From Myxococcus stipitatus DSM 14675 (GTDB taxonomy: Bacteria > Myxococcota > Myxococcia > Myxococcales > Myxococcaceae), in NCBI RefSeq assembly GCF_000331735.1, contig NC_020126.1:1488001-1552000 (forward strand): a DNA stretch of 64,000 bases, read 5' to 3'. Both the position numbers and the translations under genes were made by a program. The notes beneath the pieces are model-generated. The model ran no database searches. It was not told the DNA's origin and saw only the letters and a program-made list of their open reading frames with translations. Below, piece after piece: positions 27,014-35,375 of the stretch. Position 1 is the first letter of the stretch; each line of letters starts with the position of its first letter.

Positions 27014-27088
27014 AGGAGTACCGAGGGATAGTGCAATCCCCCGTCACTGGCCATATTCCCCTGCGCTTCTCTGGTTTCGCGGGCCGGA

Positions 27089-28948
27089 CTACCGACGCTT
27101 GCCGTTCTTGGGCGCCGGCTTGGGCGGCTGCTTCTTGGGCGGCGGAGGGGGCGGCGCCTTCTTGGGCACCACGGCCTTCGCGGGCACCGCGGCGGTCGCC
27201 ACCGCCTTCACCACCGGCGGCGGCGGGGTGGGCACGGGCGCCGTCGTTCCTCCCGGCGGGGACTGCCTGAGCTCGTAGGTGATGCCGGAGACGCGGCAGG
27301 TGGCCTCGATGCAGCCATAGGCGGGGAAGGGCGCGTCGCCGAACTGCTCCACCCAGCCCGTGCCCAGCACCAGGGGCTCGAAGAGGGCGCGGCGGTCCTT
27401 GCCCGCGCCGAGGAACGCCTCCAGCCGGCCCTCGGCGTCCACCGCCAACTCCAGCGCCACATCCCCTGTCCGGGGCGACTCCATGCCCAGCATCGCGCCC
27501 CGGCGCTCGCCCAGCGCCCACTCCAGCCGCAGGGGCTCGCCCACGCCGTTGTGGACCAGCGCCACGTAGCGGCCCGTGGTGCCCAGCAGCATCATCGCCA
27601 CGGTGGGCGGCGCGGAGGGCTGGTACAGGTTGAACATGTCGCGCAGGCGGCGCTCCCATGTCGGCGGCGGACCCGCCACGGAGAACCGGCTGATGAGGCT
27701 GAGGATGTCGCCATCCCGGCGCGTGACGTCCACGCGCACGCGCCCCACGCTCTGCGTGTCCTCCTGCCAGGGGAAGACGAGCGTCTTCTCCTCCAGGTTC
27801 ACCGGACGGCCGGAGACGACGAGGCTCTGCTCGGCCAGGCCCTCGCCCAGCGTCACCCGGCGGCGCTCGGCGTTGGCCTCCTCGCGGCCCGGCACGGGCT
27901 GCGTCCTGGGCTCGCCCAGGTAGCCCATGAGGGCGGCGCCCGGGGCGATGGGCGCGCGGCGCTCTCCGCTCAGGTAGTAGGCCGTGCCCAGCACGCCGCT
28001 CGCCGCCAGCACCATGAGGCCCGCGGCCACCCGCAGCGTGACGCGCACCACCTGGCGCACGCCCGCCTTGAAGCGCTGCATGCGCGTCTGCTTCACGGGC
28101 AGCAGCGACGGGAGGCTGCCGGGGACCAGCAGCTCCAGGTCCGCGATGAGCGCCGCCACCGACGGGTAGCGGTCCTCGGGGTCCGGCTTGAGGCACTTGG
28201 TGACGATGCCGTCCAGCCGCGCGTCCAGCCCGGGCTTGCGCTGGGACGGCGGGTCGAACGTGCCCAGCGGCACCTCGCCGGTGAGCCACTCGTAGAGGAT
28301 GACGCCCAGCGAGAAGATGTCCGCGCGCGCGTCCGCGTTCTTCGCGTCCACCCGCTGCTCGGGCGCCATGTACGACAGCGTGCCCATGGACACGTGCGTG
28401 GACGTCAGCGCGTAGCGCGAGGACGGGCTGGCATCATCCAGGAACGACGCGAGCCCGAAGTCGGACACCTTCGCGATGCCGCCGGCCTGCTGGTCCAGCA
28501 GGATGTTCTCCGGCTTCAAGTCCCGGTGGATGACGCCGCGGCCGTGCGCGTACTCGATGGCCCGGCAGATTTCGAGCATCCGCCGGAGCGCCCCGAGCAT
28601 GTCGAGCTGCGGTGAGCGGATCAGCTCTCGCAGCGACGGGCCGTCCACGAACTCCATCACCAGGTAGTAGGTGTTGTCTGTCTTGCCCTTGTCGACGATG
28701 GAGACGACGTGGGGATGGCTCAGCGCGGCGAGCGCCGCGGCCTCCTTCTGGAAGCGGGCGATGAAGGAGGGGTCCTTGGCCAGCTCCGCGTTGAGCAGCT
28801 TCACCGCGACGGTGCGGCCCAGGGAGAGCTGGGTGGCCTTGTGGACCTCTCCCATGCCTCCGGTGCCAACGAGCTTTTCAAGGCGATAGCCGCTGATGAG
28901 GTCCGGTGAGCGGTGCCGGCTGATCGCGGTCGGGTCGATGGAGGACAT
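27089..28948 (-). CDS. Membrane-anchored Ser/Thr protein kinase
   Basis: This encodes 619 residues. The Hanks-type kinase domain spans about 21-275 with a glycine loop (LVGTGGMGEV), Lys50 (VAVKLL), catalytic HRDLKPEN with Asp143, DFG at 163-165, and APE in YMAPEQ. A single membrane helix at about 304-326 (VAAGLMVLAASGVLGTAYYL) separates it from an extracytoplasmic domain of about 240 residues with a C4-like pair of cysteines (YGCIEATCRVSG). It ends in a Pro/Lys/Ala-rich tail (KKAPPPPPPKKQPPKPAPK). The layout is that of PknB-like receptors, but no PASTA repeats are seen. Likely senses an envelope signal; the neighbouring DUF3857 lipoprotein is a possible partner. Confidence 0.92.
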   Translation of the reverse strand: MSSIDPTAISRHRSPDLISGYRLEKLVGTGGMGEVHKATQLSLGRTVAVKLLNAELAKDPSFIARFQKEAAALAALSHPHVVSIVDKGKTDNTYYLVMEFVDGPSLRELIRSPQLDMLGALRRMLEICRAIEYAHGRGVIHRDLKPENILLDQQAGGIAKVSDFGLASFLDDASPSSRYALTSTHVSMGTLSYMAPEQRVDAKNADARADIFSLGVILYEWLTGEVPLGTFDPPSQRKPGLDARLDGIVTKCLKPDPEDRYPSVAALIADLELLVPGSLPSLLPVKQTRMQRFKAGVRQVVRVTLRVAAGLMVLAASGVLGTAYYLSGERRAPIAPGAALMGYLGEPRTQPVPGREEANAERRRVTLGEGLAEQSLVVSGRPVNLEEKTLVFPWQEDTQSVGRVRVDVTRRDGDILSLISRFSVAGPPPTWERRLRDMFNLYQPSAPPTVAMMLLGTTGRYVALVHNGVGEPLRLEWALGERRGAMLGMESPRTGDVALELAVDAEGRLEAFLGAGKDRRALFEPLVLGTGWVEQFGDAPFPAYGCIEATCRVSGITYELRQSPPGGTTAPVPTPPPPVVKAVATAAVPAKAVVPKKAPPPPPPKKQPPKPAPKNGKRR

Positions 28949-29064
28949 GGCGGTGACTGGGGGCCGCCAGGGTAGCAGAAACGCCTGCTACAGGTGGCTC
29001 GTGCGAGCCTTGGGTCGCCAGGACCCTCCCTTTCCTGCCAGGAAGGCCCGGGGAAACCGCTGGT

Positions 29065-29655
29065 TCAGCGTCCGGAAGCCGGGGTGCGGTTCACCGCGGC
29101 CCGCAGGCTGGTGCGGACCTGATCCAACGACGAGCGCATCTGCCCGTGACGGACCGACGCCGCCACCGCGCGCGCCAGCGACTTCAGCAGGGAGACCTCC
29201 TCCGGACGCCACGCCCTGGGACGGTGGCAGTCCTCGAAGACCGTCACCCCCCACCACTGCTGCCGCGAGGGATTCACCGGGCACAGGAGGATGGACTGCG
29301 TCCCCTGGCGCTCCAGCAGGTCGCGCATCATCGGCGGCGCGTCACGGGTGGGGCACGCCACCACCATCCCCGCCTCCAGCATGTCCACCCAGCCCGGCGC
29401 GAAGTCCCGGAAGGAGAACGCGCGCAGCACGGGGTTGGCCAGCGGCGACGCCGTCGGCGGCTCTGCCCACGCGTAGCGCAGGTCCGTCACGAACCGGCCA
29501 TAGGTCTGCTGCGTCCGGTTCTCGAAGATGTACGCCCGGTCCACGCCCATCGCGTGGCCCACCATGCTCAGGCACTCCACAGCGGTGCTCGCGCCGAGGC
29601 CCTTCTCCAGCAACAGCTTCGAGGCTTCCGACACCTTCGAGAAGGCTTCGACCAT
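29065..29655 (-). CDS. GAF-domain protein
   Basis: This encodes 196 residues; GGAG lies 7 bases before the ATG. Most of the protein is one GAF-type fold: ASTAVECLSMVGHAMGVDRAYIFENR, a variable middle, then ILLCPVNPSRQQWWGVTVFEDCH and RPEEVSLLKSLARAVAASVR. It carries no output domain, so it may be a stand-alone small-molecule or redox sensor that acts on a partner protein. Three cysteines lie in the core. A well-formed sigma-70 promoter sits about 70 bases upstream. Confidence 0.8.
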   Translation of the reverse strand: MVEAFSKVSEASKLLLEKGLGASTAVECLSMVGHAMGVDRAYIFENRTQQTYGRFVTDLRYAWAEPPTASPLANPVLRAFSFRDFAPGWVDMLEAGMVVACPTRDAPPMMRDLLERQGTQSILLCPVNPSRQQWWGVTVFEDCHRPRAWRPEEVSLLKSLARAVAASVRHGQMRSSLDQVRTSLRAAVNRTPASGR

Positions 29656-29730
29656 GGGCGGCTCCAGAAAGGGCGATTTCGCGATGAGTTCCGTGTGTAT
29701 CTGGAACGAACTGTCATCCTCTGAAGTCGC

Positions 29731-29759
29731 ATTAAGCGCGTTTACTGTGTTTCTGTCAA
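29731..29759 (-). promoter_or_regulatory. Sigma-70 promoter of the GAF gene
   Basis: On the minus strand a perfect TTGACA (-35, 29754-29759) is followed after 17 bases by CTTAAT (-10, 29731-29736). The local sequence is A/T-rich for this genome. Transcription would start near 29724, about 70 bases before the GAF start codon. Confidence 0.65.
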
Positions 29760-29896
29760 ATCCCAGCTTTGCTGAAAGTCAAGACTTGCTCCCAGAGACA
29801 ATGACCCATGCGGGGCATGGATGACACAGGGAAGGAGTCGTGGATTCACAGGGCGTTGCGGAAGTGTCAGGGGCTGAACAGACCCGCGAACGCAAC

Positions 29897-29925
29897 GAGG
29901 GCGCCCCCTTTCGGAGAGCGCCCTC
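29897..29925 (-). terminator. Terminator of the Ala/Lys/Glu-rich protein gene
   Basis: GAGGGCGC at 29897-29904 pairs with GCGCCCTC at 29918-29925 around a 13-base loop, 30 bases past the stop of the small gene at 29955. On the minus strand it is followed by a T-containing stretch (GTTGCGTT). Confidence 0.6.
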
Positions 29926-29954
29926 GCGGCATTTCCTGAACTAGGAAATCGAGA

Positions 29955-30215
29955 TTACTTGGTCTCGGTGGCCGTCTCGGCCTTGGGGGCCGCCTTCTTG
30001 CCAGCCTTCTTGCCCTTCGCGGCCGGCTTGGCCTCGGGAGCGGCGGTCTCCGCCTTCATCTCGGCGGCGGGCTTGGCCTCCTCGGCCTTGACCTCGGCGG
30101 CGGCGGCGGGCTTGGCCTCGGCGGCGGCCGGCTTGGTCTCCGCGGCGGCAGGAGCCGGGGTGTTGGCAAACGCGGTGGCGGCGGCGAGCAGGGCGGCGGC
30201 GAACACGGTCTTCAT
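29955..30215 (-). CDS. Small exported Ala/Lys/Glu-rich low-complexity protein
   Basis: This encodes 86 residues. The start at 30215 is set by a good signal peptide (MKTVFAAALLAAATAFA). The mature part is made of repeats of a loose E/A-KPAA unit (AETKPAAAEAKPAAAAEVK, EEAKPAAEMK), then turns basic (KGKKAGKKAAPK) and ends in ETATETK. It has no cysteines or aromatic residues after the signal and is probably disordered or a helical rod. The basic segment resembles histone H1-like tails, but the signal peptide argues for export, where it might bind polysaccharide, DNA or LPS. Function unknown. Confidence 0.7.
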   Translation of the reverse strand: MKTVFAAALLAAATAFANTPAPAAAETKPAAAEAKPAAAAEVKAEEAKPAAEMKAETAAPEAKPAAKGKKAGKKAAPKAETATETK

Positions 30216-30515
30216 GGAAAGCTCCGTTGAGGGGGAAACGGCGCTTGATTGCGCCGTACCAGCGGACCGGGACATGAGCAGCGCTCGTGCCAGCGCCTGC
30301 TTCCGAGGGGCCAGCAAGTGATGACGGGTGTGCGGTGGGGAGAAACTCCTCAGTTGAAGCCCCAACATTGGGGGCTTGCTCCCCAGACAGGCGCTTGTCG
30401 CTTTGACGACACGGAGCCACTTGAGCAAGCTGCACGCGCATCCTCGGCAGGAGGGCGCGAGCCCGTGGCACCCGTCGCGAATCCCTCGCGACCTCGGCGC
30501 GGGTAGAGACGGTGT
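30216..30515. other. 300-base gene-free stretch with two inverted repeats
   Basis: ACGGCGC (30238-30244) and GCGCCGT (30251-30257) form a hairpin with a 6-base loop in the presumed leader of the small exported protein gene, 22 bases before its start. CCCCAA and TTGGGG (30360-30373) are separated by 2 bases and form a compact palindrome that could be an operator for either divergent gene. No coding frame is convincing here. Confidence 0.45.
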
Positions 30516-30968
30516 ATGCGGTTCCTGGGGCTCGCGACGGCGTGGGTGGTGGTGGCGACGGGGTGCGCCGCGCGAATACCGCCGGAGGTCCTGGAGGCGC
30601 AGGTCCGCGAGACGTTGCATTGGCAACACGAGTACGAGCGCGAGCGCGAGCGTCTGGAGGGGGTGGCGGTGCGCCTGGCGGCGCTGGAGTCGGCCCTCGA
30701 GCGGCTCAAGCAGGAGCGCGCGGAGGCGGAGCAGGGGCGGGTGGCGCTGCTGGAGGAGCTGGTGCGCACGGAGGCGGACCGGCATGCCCTGGAGGAGCAC
30801 AACGCCCAGTTGTTGGCGCGTGAGCGCGAGCTGAACGAGCTCCGGGAGATGCACGAGCAGCTCTCCGACGTCTTCTATGAGTCAGCGCTGGAGCGGGCGC
30901 GGCGGCGGTTGCCCGCGGCGAGGCAGCCGGACGCTCCGGAAGCAGGCGGCAGGACGGCGACGCCTTGA
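30516..30968 (+). CDS. Coiled-coil lipoprotein
   Basis: This encodes 150 residues with a lipoprotein signal (MRFLGLATAWVVVATGC, Cys17). Residues about 25-120 are a continuous charged heptad-like helix (QHEYERERERLEGVAVRLAALES, then KQERAEAEQGRVALLEELVRT), which predicts a coiled coil. The tail is Arg/Ala/Pro-rich. It lies 51 bases before the histidine kinase gene on the same strand and may be cotranscribed. A structural or envelope-spacer role is possible; no enzyme motif is present. Confidence 0.75.
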   Translation: MRFLGLATAWVVVATGCAARIPPEVLEAQVRETLHWQHEYERERERLEGVAVRLAALESALERLKQERAEAEQGRVALLEELVRTEADRHALEEHNAQLLARERELNELREMHEQLSDVFYESALERARRRLPAARQPDAPEAGGRTATP

Positions 30969-31019
30969 CGGAAGGCCGGGTCCTCCCGGCGCCCTCACCG
31001 TGGTAGAGGACGGACCCTG

Positions 31020-32450
31020 GTGAGCTCCCGCACGTCCATCCGCGCCTACCGCGCCGGCTTCTTCTTCGTGGTGGTCCTGTTGTCGGCCGTCACGGCCTTC
31101 ACGCTGTGGACCGAGGTGCGCACGGGCGCACGCGTGGAAGCGCTGGTGAACGAGGCGCTGGTGCGCGCGCGCTTGATTGGCCGCATCCGCGTGGACGTGC
31201 TGTCGCTGGAGTCCGCCATCGAAGCGCACATCCGCGCGACGGATGACGCCGAGCGCGACGCGGCGGACGTGGTGATGGCGGAGATTCTCTCCGACATCCG
31301 CCTGGCCTCGGAGGAGTACACGCGCAACCTGCCTCCGGGTGACAAGGCGGTGTGGGAGCGCTTCAACGCCGCGTGCCAGGGGCTGGCGGACCAGGTGCGC
31401 GCGGCGGCGGTGTTCTCCCAGCGGCGCGAGGCGGACCGGGCGCGGCGACACCTGGCGGAGCGCATCCGTCCGCTGGCCGCGCAGCTCGACGCCTTGGGCG
31501 AGTCGCTGTCGGAGGAGAACTCCAACGAGGCGCGCCGCGTGGGTGGACGGCTGGCGGACATGCGCGTGCGCAACACGGCCCTGGGCGCGGGGACGACGCT
31601 GCTGGCCATGTTGTTGTCCGTGCTGGTGGGGTGGCAGGTGACGTCGCTGCTCAAGCGCCAGGACGCGACCATTCAGGGGCAGCTCGAGGAGCTGGGTCGT
31701 CACAACCAGGAGCTGGACTCGTTCACCCGCCGCGTGGCGCACGACCTCATCAGTCCGCTGGCGCCGCTCAAGGGCTACCTGACGCTCATCCGCCGCACGG
31801 GCGCGGTGAAGGACGCGGGCGCGCTGGAGATGCTGGCGCAGTGCGAGTCCAGCGCGGTGCGCATGGGCGAGTTGATCGAAGCGCTGCTGCGCTTCTGCCG
31901 CGCGGGCACGCGAGGCGAGCGCACCGTGGGCGAGCTGGACACGGCCGTGACGACGGTGCTGCTGGAGGTGTCGCAGACGGCGGCGGCGCAGGGCGTGGCG
32001 GTGGACCGGGCGCTGCAGCCCGGTGTGGCGGTGGACTGTCCCGGGCAGCTGTTGCAGGTGACGGCGCGCAACCTGCTGACGAACGCGGTGAAGTACTCGG
32101 CGGGGCGGCCCGACGCGCGGGTGACGGTGAATGTCTTCACCGAGGGCTCGGACGCGGTGCTGGAGGTGGCGGACAACGGCATGGGCATGGGGCCCGGAGT
32201 GCTGGCGCTGTTGTTCCAGCCGTTCTTCCGGGCGCCGGAGGCGCGCTCGCTGCCGGGGCATGGATTGGGATTGGCCACCACGAAGCGCGTGGTGGAGGCG
32301 CATGGGGGGACGTTGACGGTGCGCTCGGAAGAAGGGAAGGGCACGCACGTGGTGGTGCGCTTCGCGCATGTGGTGCGGCTGGCGGAGGGAAGCACCGCCG
32401 AGTCCGCGCAGTCGTCCCCTGCTTCCTCGATTCGCAAGGTGGCCTCGTGA
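31020..32450 (+). CDS. Membrane sensor histidine kinase
   Basis: This encodes 476 residues from a GTG. Two membrane helices, about 12-34 (AGFFFVVVLLSAVTAFTLW) and 185-208 (GAGTTLLAMLLSVLVGW), enclose a helical periplasmic sensor of about 150 residues. The HisKA box is RRVAHDLISPLAPLKGY with phospho-accepting His241. The ATPase part has the N box (LLTNAVKYSAG), G1 (EVADNGMGMG) and G2 (GHGLGLATTKRVVEAHGG). It phosphorylates the regulator encoded next to it, whose GTG overlaps its stop. The C-terminal 25 residues are a Ser/Ala-rich tail. Confidence 0.94.
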   Translation: MSSRTSIRAYRAGFFFVVVLLSAVTAFTLWTEVRTGARVEALVNEALVRARLIGRIRVDVLSLESAIEAHIRATDDAERDAADVVMAEILSDIRLASEEYTRNLPPGDKAVWERFNAACQGLADQVRAAAVFSQRREADRARRHLAERIRPLAAQLDALGESLSEENSNEARRVGGRLADMRVRNTALGAGTTLLAMLLSVLVGWQVTSLLKRQDATIQGQLEELGRHNQELDSFTRRVAHDLISPLAPLKGYLTLIRRTGAVKDAGALEMLAQCESSAVRMGELIEALLRFCRAGTRGERTVGELDTAVTTVLLEVSQTAAAQGVAVDRALQPGVAVDCPGQLLQVTARNLLTNAVKYSAGRPDARVTVNVFTEGSDAVLEVADNGMGMGPGVLALLFQPFFRAPEARSLPGHGLGLATTKRVVEAHGGTLTVRSEEGKGTHVVVRFAHVVRLAEGSTAESAQSSPASSIRKVAS

Positions 32451-33790
32451 GCGCAGCTCGCATCCTCGTCGTGGACGATGACCCGCAGGCGAGGGACTTG
32501 CTCCAGCGGTTGCTGGGGCCCCTGGGCGCGGTGTCGCAAGCGTCGAACCCGAAGGCGGCGCAGGAGCGGCTGGCGGAGGGCGCGTACGACCTGGTGCTGA
32601 CGGACATGGCCATGCCCGAGCCGGGCGACGGGCTGAAGGTGTTGCAGGAGGTGAAGGCGCACCTGCCGGACACGCCGGTCATCGTGGTGACGGCCTTCGG
32701 CAACATCGAGGGCGCGCTCGACAGCATCCAGCTGGGGGCGTTCGACTACCTGGCGAAGCCCTTCGACGTGGACGCGATTCTGCGCGTGGCGCGGCGGGCG
32801 CTGGAACAGAAGCGACTGGTGGAGGAGAACCGCTCGCTGCGCCAGCAGGTGGACCGCAGCGCGCTGGTGGGACGCAGCCCCGCGTTGCTGGAGGTGTACA
32901 AGCAGGTGGCGCGCGCGGCGGCGAGCAACGTGCCGGTGTTGATTACGGGCGAGACGGGGACGGGCAAGGAGATGGTGGCGCGGGCGCTGCACAAGCGCTC
33001 GCCGCGCACGTCGGGGCCGTTCATCCCGGTGGACTGCGGCGCCATCACCGAGTCGCTGATGGAGAGCGAGCTGTTCGGCCATGCGAAGGGCAGCTTCACG
33101 GGCGCCTCGGGGGCTCGCCGAGGGGTCTTCGAGGAGGCGAACGGCGGGACGCTCTTCCTGGATGAGATTGGCGACGTGGGGATGAAGGTGCAGTCGCAGC
33201 TCCTGCGCGTGCTGCAGGAGGGCGAGATTCGCCGCGTGGGCGAGAGCGTGCCGGTGAAGGTGGACGCGCGCGTGGTGGCGGCGACGAACAAGGACTTGAA
33301 GGAGCGGGTGGCGGAGGGCGTGTTCCGCGAGGACCTGCTGTACCGGCTGGACGTGGTGCACCTGCACCTGCCGCCGTTGCGCGAGCGGCGCGAGGACATC
33401 CCCGCGCTGGTGCAGCACTTCGCGGGACGGCATGCGCGGGGTGGGGTGAGTCCGGTGGTGACTTCGGAGGCGATGTCGCGGCTGACGGCGTATGACTGGC
33501 CGGGCAACGTGCGGCAGCTGGAGAACGTGGTGGCGCGCGCGCTGGCGCTCAACGTGACGGGCGTGCTGGGGCCGCAGGACTTCCCGGAGCCCATCGGTGA
33601 TGCGCCCAAGCGGCTGACGGGGCTCGCGGGGGACTTGCCGAGCCTGGCGGAGCTGTCGCGTCGGTATGCCGCGCACGTGCTCCAGGCGGTGGGGGGCAAC
33701 AAGAGCGAGGCGGCGCGGCTGCTCGATGTGGACCGCAAGACGCTCTACAAGCTGCTCGAGGCGACGGGTGTGGAGCCGGAGGCGTCGTGA
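32447..33790 (+). CDS. NtrC-family sigma-54-dependent response regulator
   Basis: This encodes 447 residues from a GTG overlapping the kinase stop. The receiver domain (1-120) has VVDDDPQ, Asp53 in LVLTDMAMP, and Lys in YLAKPF. The AAA+ domain has Walker A (GETGTGKE), Walker B (GGTLFLDEIGD) and an arginine finger region. The sigma-54 contact loop reads GSFTGA instead of the usual GAFTGA. A Fis-type helix-turn-helix closes the protein (NKSEAARLLDVDRKTLYKLL). It should activate sigma-54 promoters when phosphorylated. Confidence 0.94.
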   Translation: MSAARILVVDDDPQARDLLQRLLGPLGAVSQASNPKAAQERLAEGAYDLVLTDMAMPEPGDGLKVLQEVKAHLPDTPVIVVTAFGNIEGALDSIQLGAFDYLAKPFDVDAILRVARRALEQKRLVEENRSLRQQVDRSALVGRSPALLEVYKQVARAAASNVPVLITGETGTGKEMVARALHKRSPRTSGPFIPVDCGAITESLMESELFGHAKGSFTGASGARRGVFEEANGGTLFLDEIGDVGMKVQSQLLRVLQEGEIRRVGESVPVKVDARVVAATNKDLKERVAEGVFREDLLYRLDVVHLHLPPLRERREDIPALVQHFAGRHARGGVSPVVTSEAMSRLTAYDWPGNVRQLENVVARALALNVTGVLGPQDFPEPIGDAPKRLTGLAGDLPSLAELSRRYAAHVLQAVGGNKSEAARLLDVDRKTLYKLLEATGVEPEAS

Positions 33791-33911
33791 GCCTTCGGTT
33801 CCGCTGTGCCCGCCAACGGACATCGTGGGTGCATGGGCACGGGCCGAGTGGCTCCGGGGTTGATGCGATGCAACTTGTGCGAGGCGGGGAAGGGCTCGCA
33901 GACTTCGGGCC

Positions 33912-35168
33912 GTGAAAGCCCGCTCCCTGACGATGCTCACGCTGCTCCTGGCTCAAACGCAGACGGCCTGTGTCTCGCAGCAGAAAGGCCTCGAGGACTC
34001 GCCGGTGGAGGAGCCGGGTCCTCCGGCGCGGCTGTGGCGTCGCAGCGCGAGTGAGCGCGACTTCGACCGCTTCACGCGGGAGGGCACCGCGCTGACGACG
34101 GATGGGGCCCTGGTGTTGGACGCCACGGCCCGGACGGAGAGCACGCCGGTTCCCGCGGGGCGCAAGGAGGATGGGAGCACGCGCTACCACGAAGCGGCGT
34201 ATCGCCTGGGGCACGCGGTCTCCGAGGTGCAGCTCGTGCCGGGTGGGTTCACCAGCGTGGTGCCCTCGTTCGACGTGCTCACGCCGCCGGGGACGTGGGT
34301 GAAGGTGACGCTCGCGGCTCGCATCGACGGGGTGTGGACGAAGGACTACGAGCTGGGGGTGTGGGCCTTCGACAAGGAGCCCGTGGCCCGGCACAGCGTG
34401 GACGGGCAGGGTGACGCGGATGGGTATGTGTCCACGGACACGCTCAACCTGAAGCGGCGCGCGGAGGCGCTGCGGATGGGGGTGTGGCTGCACTCGTCGC
34501 AGCCGGAGGTGTCGCCTCGGGTGCGGGCCTTGTCCGCGGCGGTGAGTGACAAGAAGGGTGTGGCGGCCGATGCGGTGTCGGACCGGGCGGCGTGGGGGAC
34601 GGTGCTGGAGGTGCCGGGGTACTCGCAGATGCTGTACCCGGATGGGGGCCCGGTGTGGTGCTCGCCCACGTCGACTTCGATGTTGCTGGGGTACTGGGGG
34701 CGCAAGCTCGCGCAGCCGGCGCTGGAGCCCACCGTGCCGTTCTCGGCGGACCGGACGTATGACTGGGTCTACAAGGGCACGGGCAACTGGGCCTTCAATA
34801 CGGCGTATGCCTCCGCCATCGGTGAGGGGGTGCTGCATGGCGCGGTGATGCGGCTGGATGGCTTCGCGCAGGTGGAGCGGCTCATCGGCGCGGGCATCCC
34901 GGTCAGCATCAGCATCGCCTACGCGGAGGGGGAGCTCACGGGCTCGCCCGTGCGCAGCTCGGATGGGCACCTCATCGTGCTCAAGGGCTTCACGTCGGAA
35001 GGCGACGTCGTGTGCAATGACCCCGCGTTCAAGACGAACGAGGCGGTGGCGGTGACGTACAAGCGCGATGAGCTGTGGCGCGCGTGGCAGCACTCGCGCG
35101 GCATGGCGTATGTGCTGTGGCCCGTGGGGACGGTGCTCCCGGCGGAGCTCATCGGGTTGCTGCGCTAG
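33912..35168 (+). CDS. C39-like cysteine peptidase, exported
   Basis: This encodes 418 residues from a GTG (an ATG at 33933 is possible). The signal region (LTMLTLLLAQTQTACV) resembles a lipoprotein signal. Residues about 60-220 form a beta-rich domain. The C-terminal part fits the peptidase C39-like fold: Cys250 in PVWCSPTSTSMLLGYWG, His353 in SDGHLIVLKGF, and Asp370 in VVCNDPAFKTN, a complete catalytic triad. Relatives occur in secreted peptidases and bacteriocin-processing proteins. It may act on cell wall or prey peptides; the substrate is unknown. It is followed by a strong hairpin. Confidence 0.85.
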   Translation: MKARSLTMLTLLLAQTQTACVSQQKGLEDSPVEEPGPPARLWRRSASERDFDRFTREGTALTTDGALVLDATARTESTPVPAGRKEDGSTRYHEAAYRLGHAVSEVQLVPGGFTSVVPSFDVLTPPGTWVKVTLAARIDGVWTKDYELGVWAFDKEPVARHSVDGQGDADGYVSTDTLNLKRRAEALRMGVWLHSSQPEVSPRVRALSAAVSDKKGVAADAVSDRAAWGTVLEVPGYSQMLYPDGGPVWCSPTSTSMLLGYWGRKLAQPALEPTVPFSADRTYDWVYKGTGNWAFNTAYASAIGEGVLHGAVMRLDGFAQVERLIGAGIPVSISIAYAEGELTGSPVRSSDGHLIVLKGFTSEGDVVCNDPAFKTNEAVAVTYKRDELWRAWQHSRGMAYVLWPVGTVLPAELIGLLR

Positions 35169-35186
35169 CGACGTGTTGTCGGCCAT

Positions 35187-35215
35187 GAGACATGCCTCGG
35201 GGCGAGGCATGTCTC
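35187..35215 (+). terminator. Strong hairpin after the C39 peptidase gene
   Basis: GAGACATGCCTC pairs perfectly over 12 bases with GAGGCATGTCTC around the 5-base loop GGGGC, 18 bases past the stop codon. There is no U-tract, so it may act in 3' end protection as well as termination. Confidence 0.65.
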
Positions 35216-35375
35216 GTGTGGCGAATCGAGACGGTGGGTGCGGGCTTCATTCCGTTGCATGTGACATCGACCGTCGGGGCGGCACGGGTTGCGCACTCTC
35301 GCGGAGTCGGGCGCAGGGGGCCCCACCTCGGACGACGTTGAGCAAGCAGGCGAGCCCTCGTACCGTGTCGGCCAC

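Noticed and set aside
22013-27031. A 1672-residue open frame on the plus strand through the YXWGXW, DUF3857 and TPR genes
   Set aside because: It is antisense to well-supported genes, has Arg/His/Leu-heavy composition typical of the complement of GC-rich coding DNA, and shows no homology by eye.
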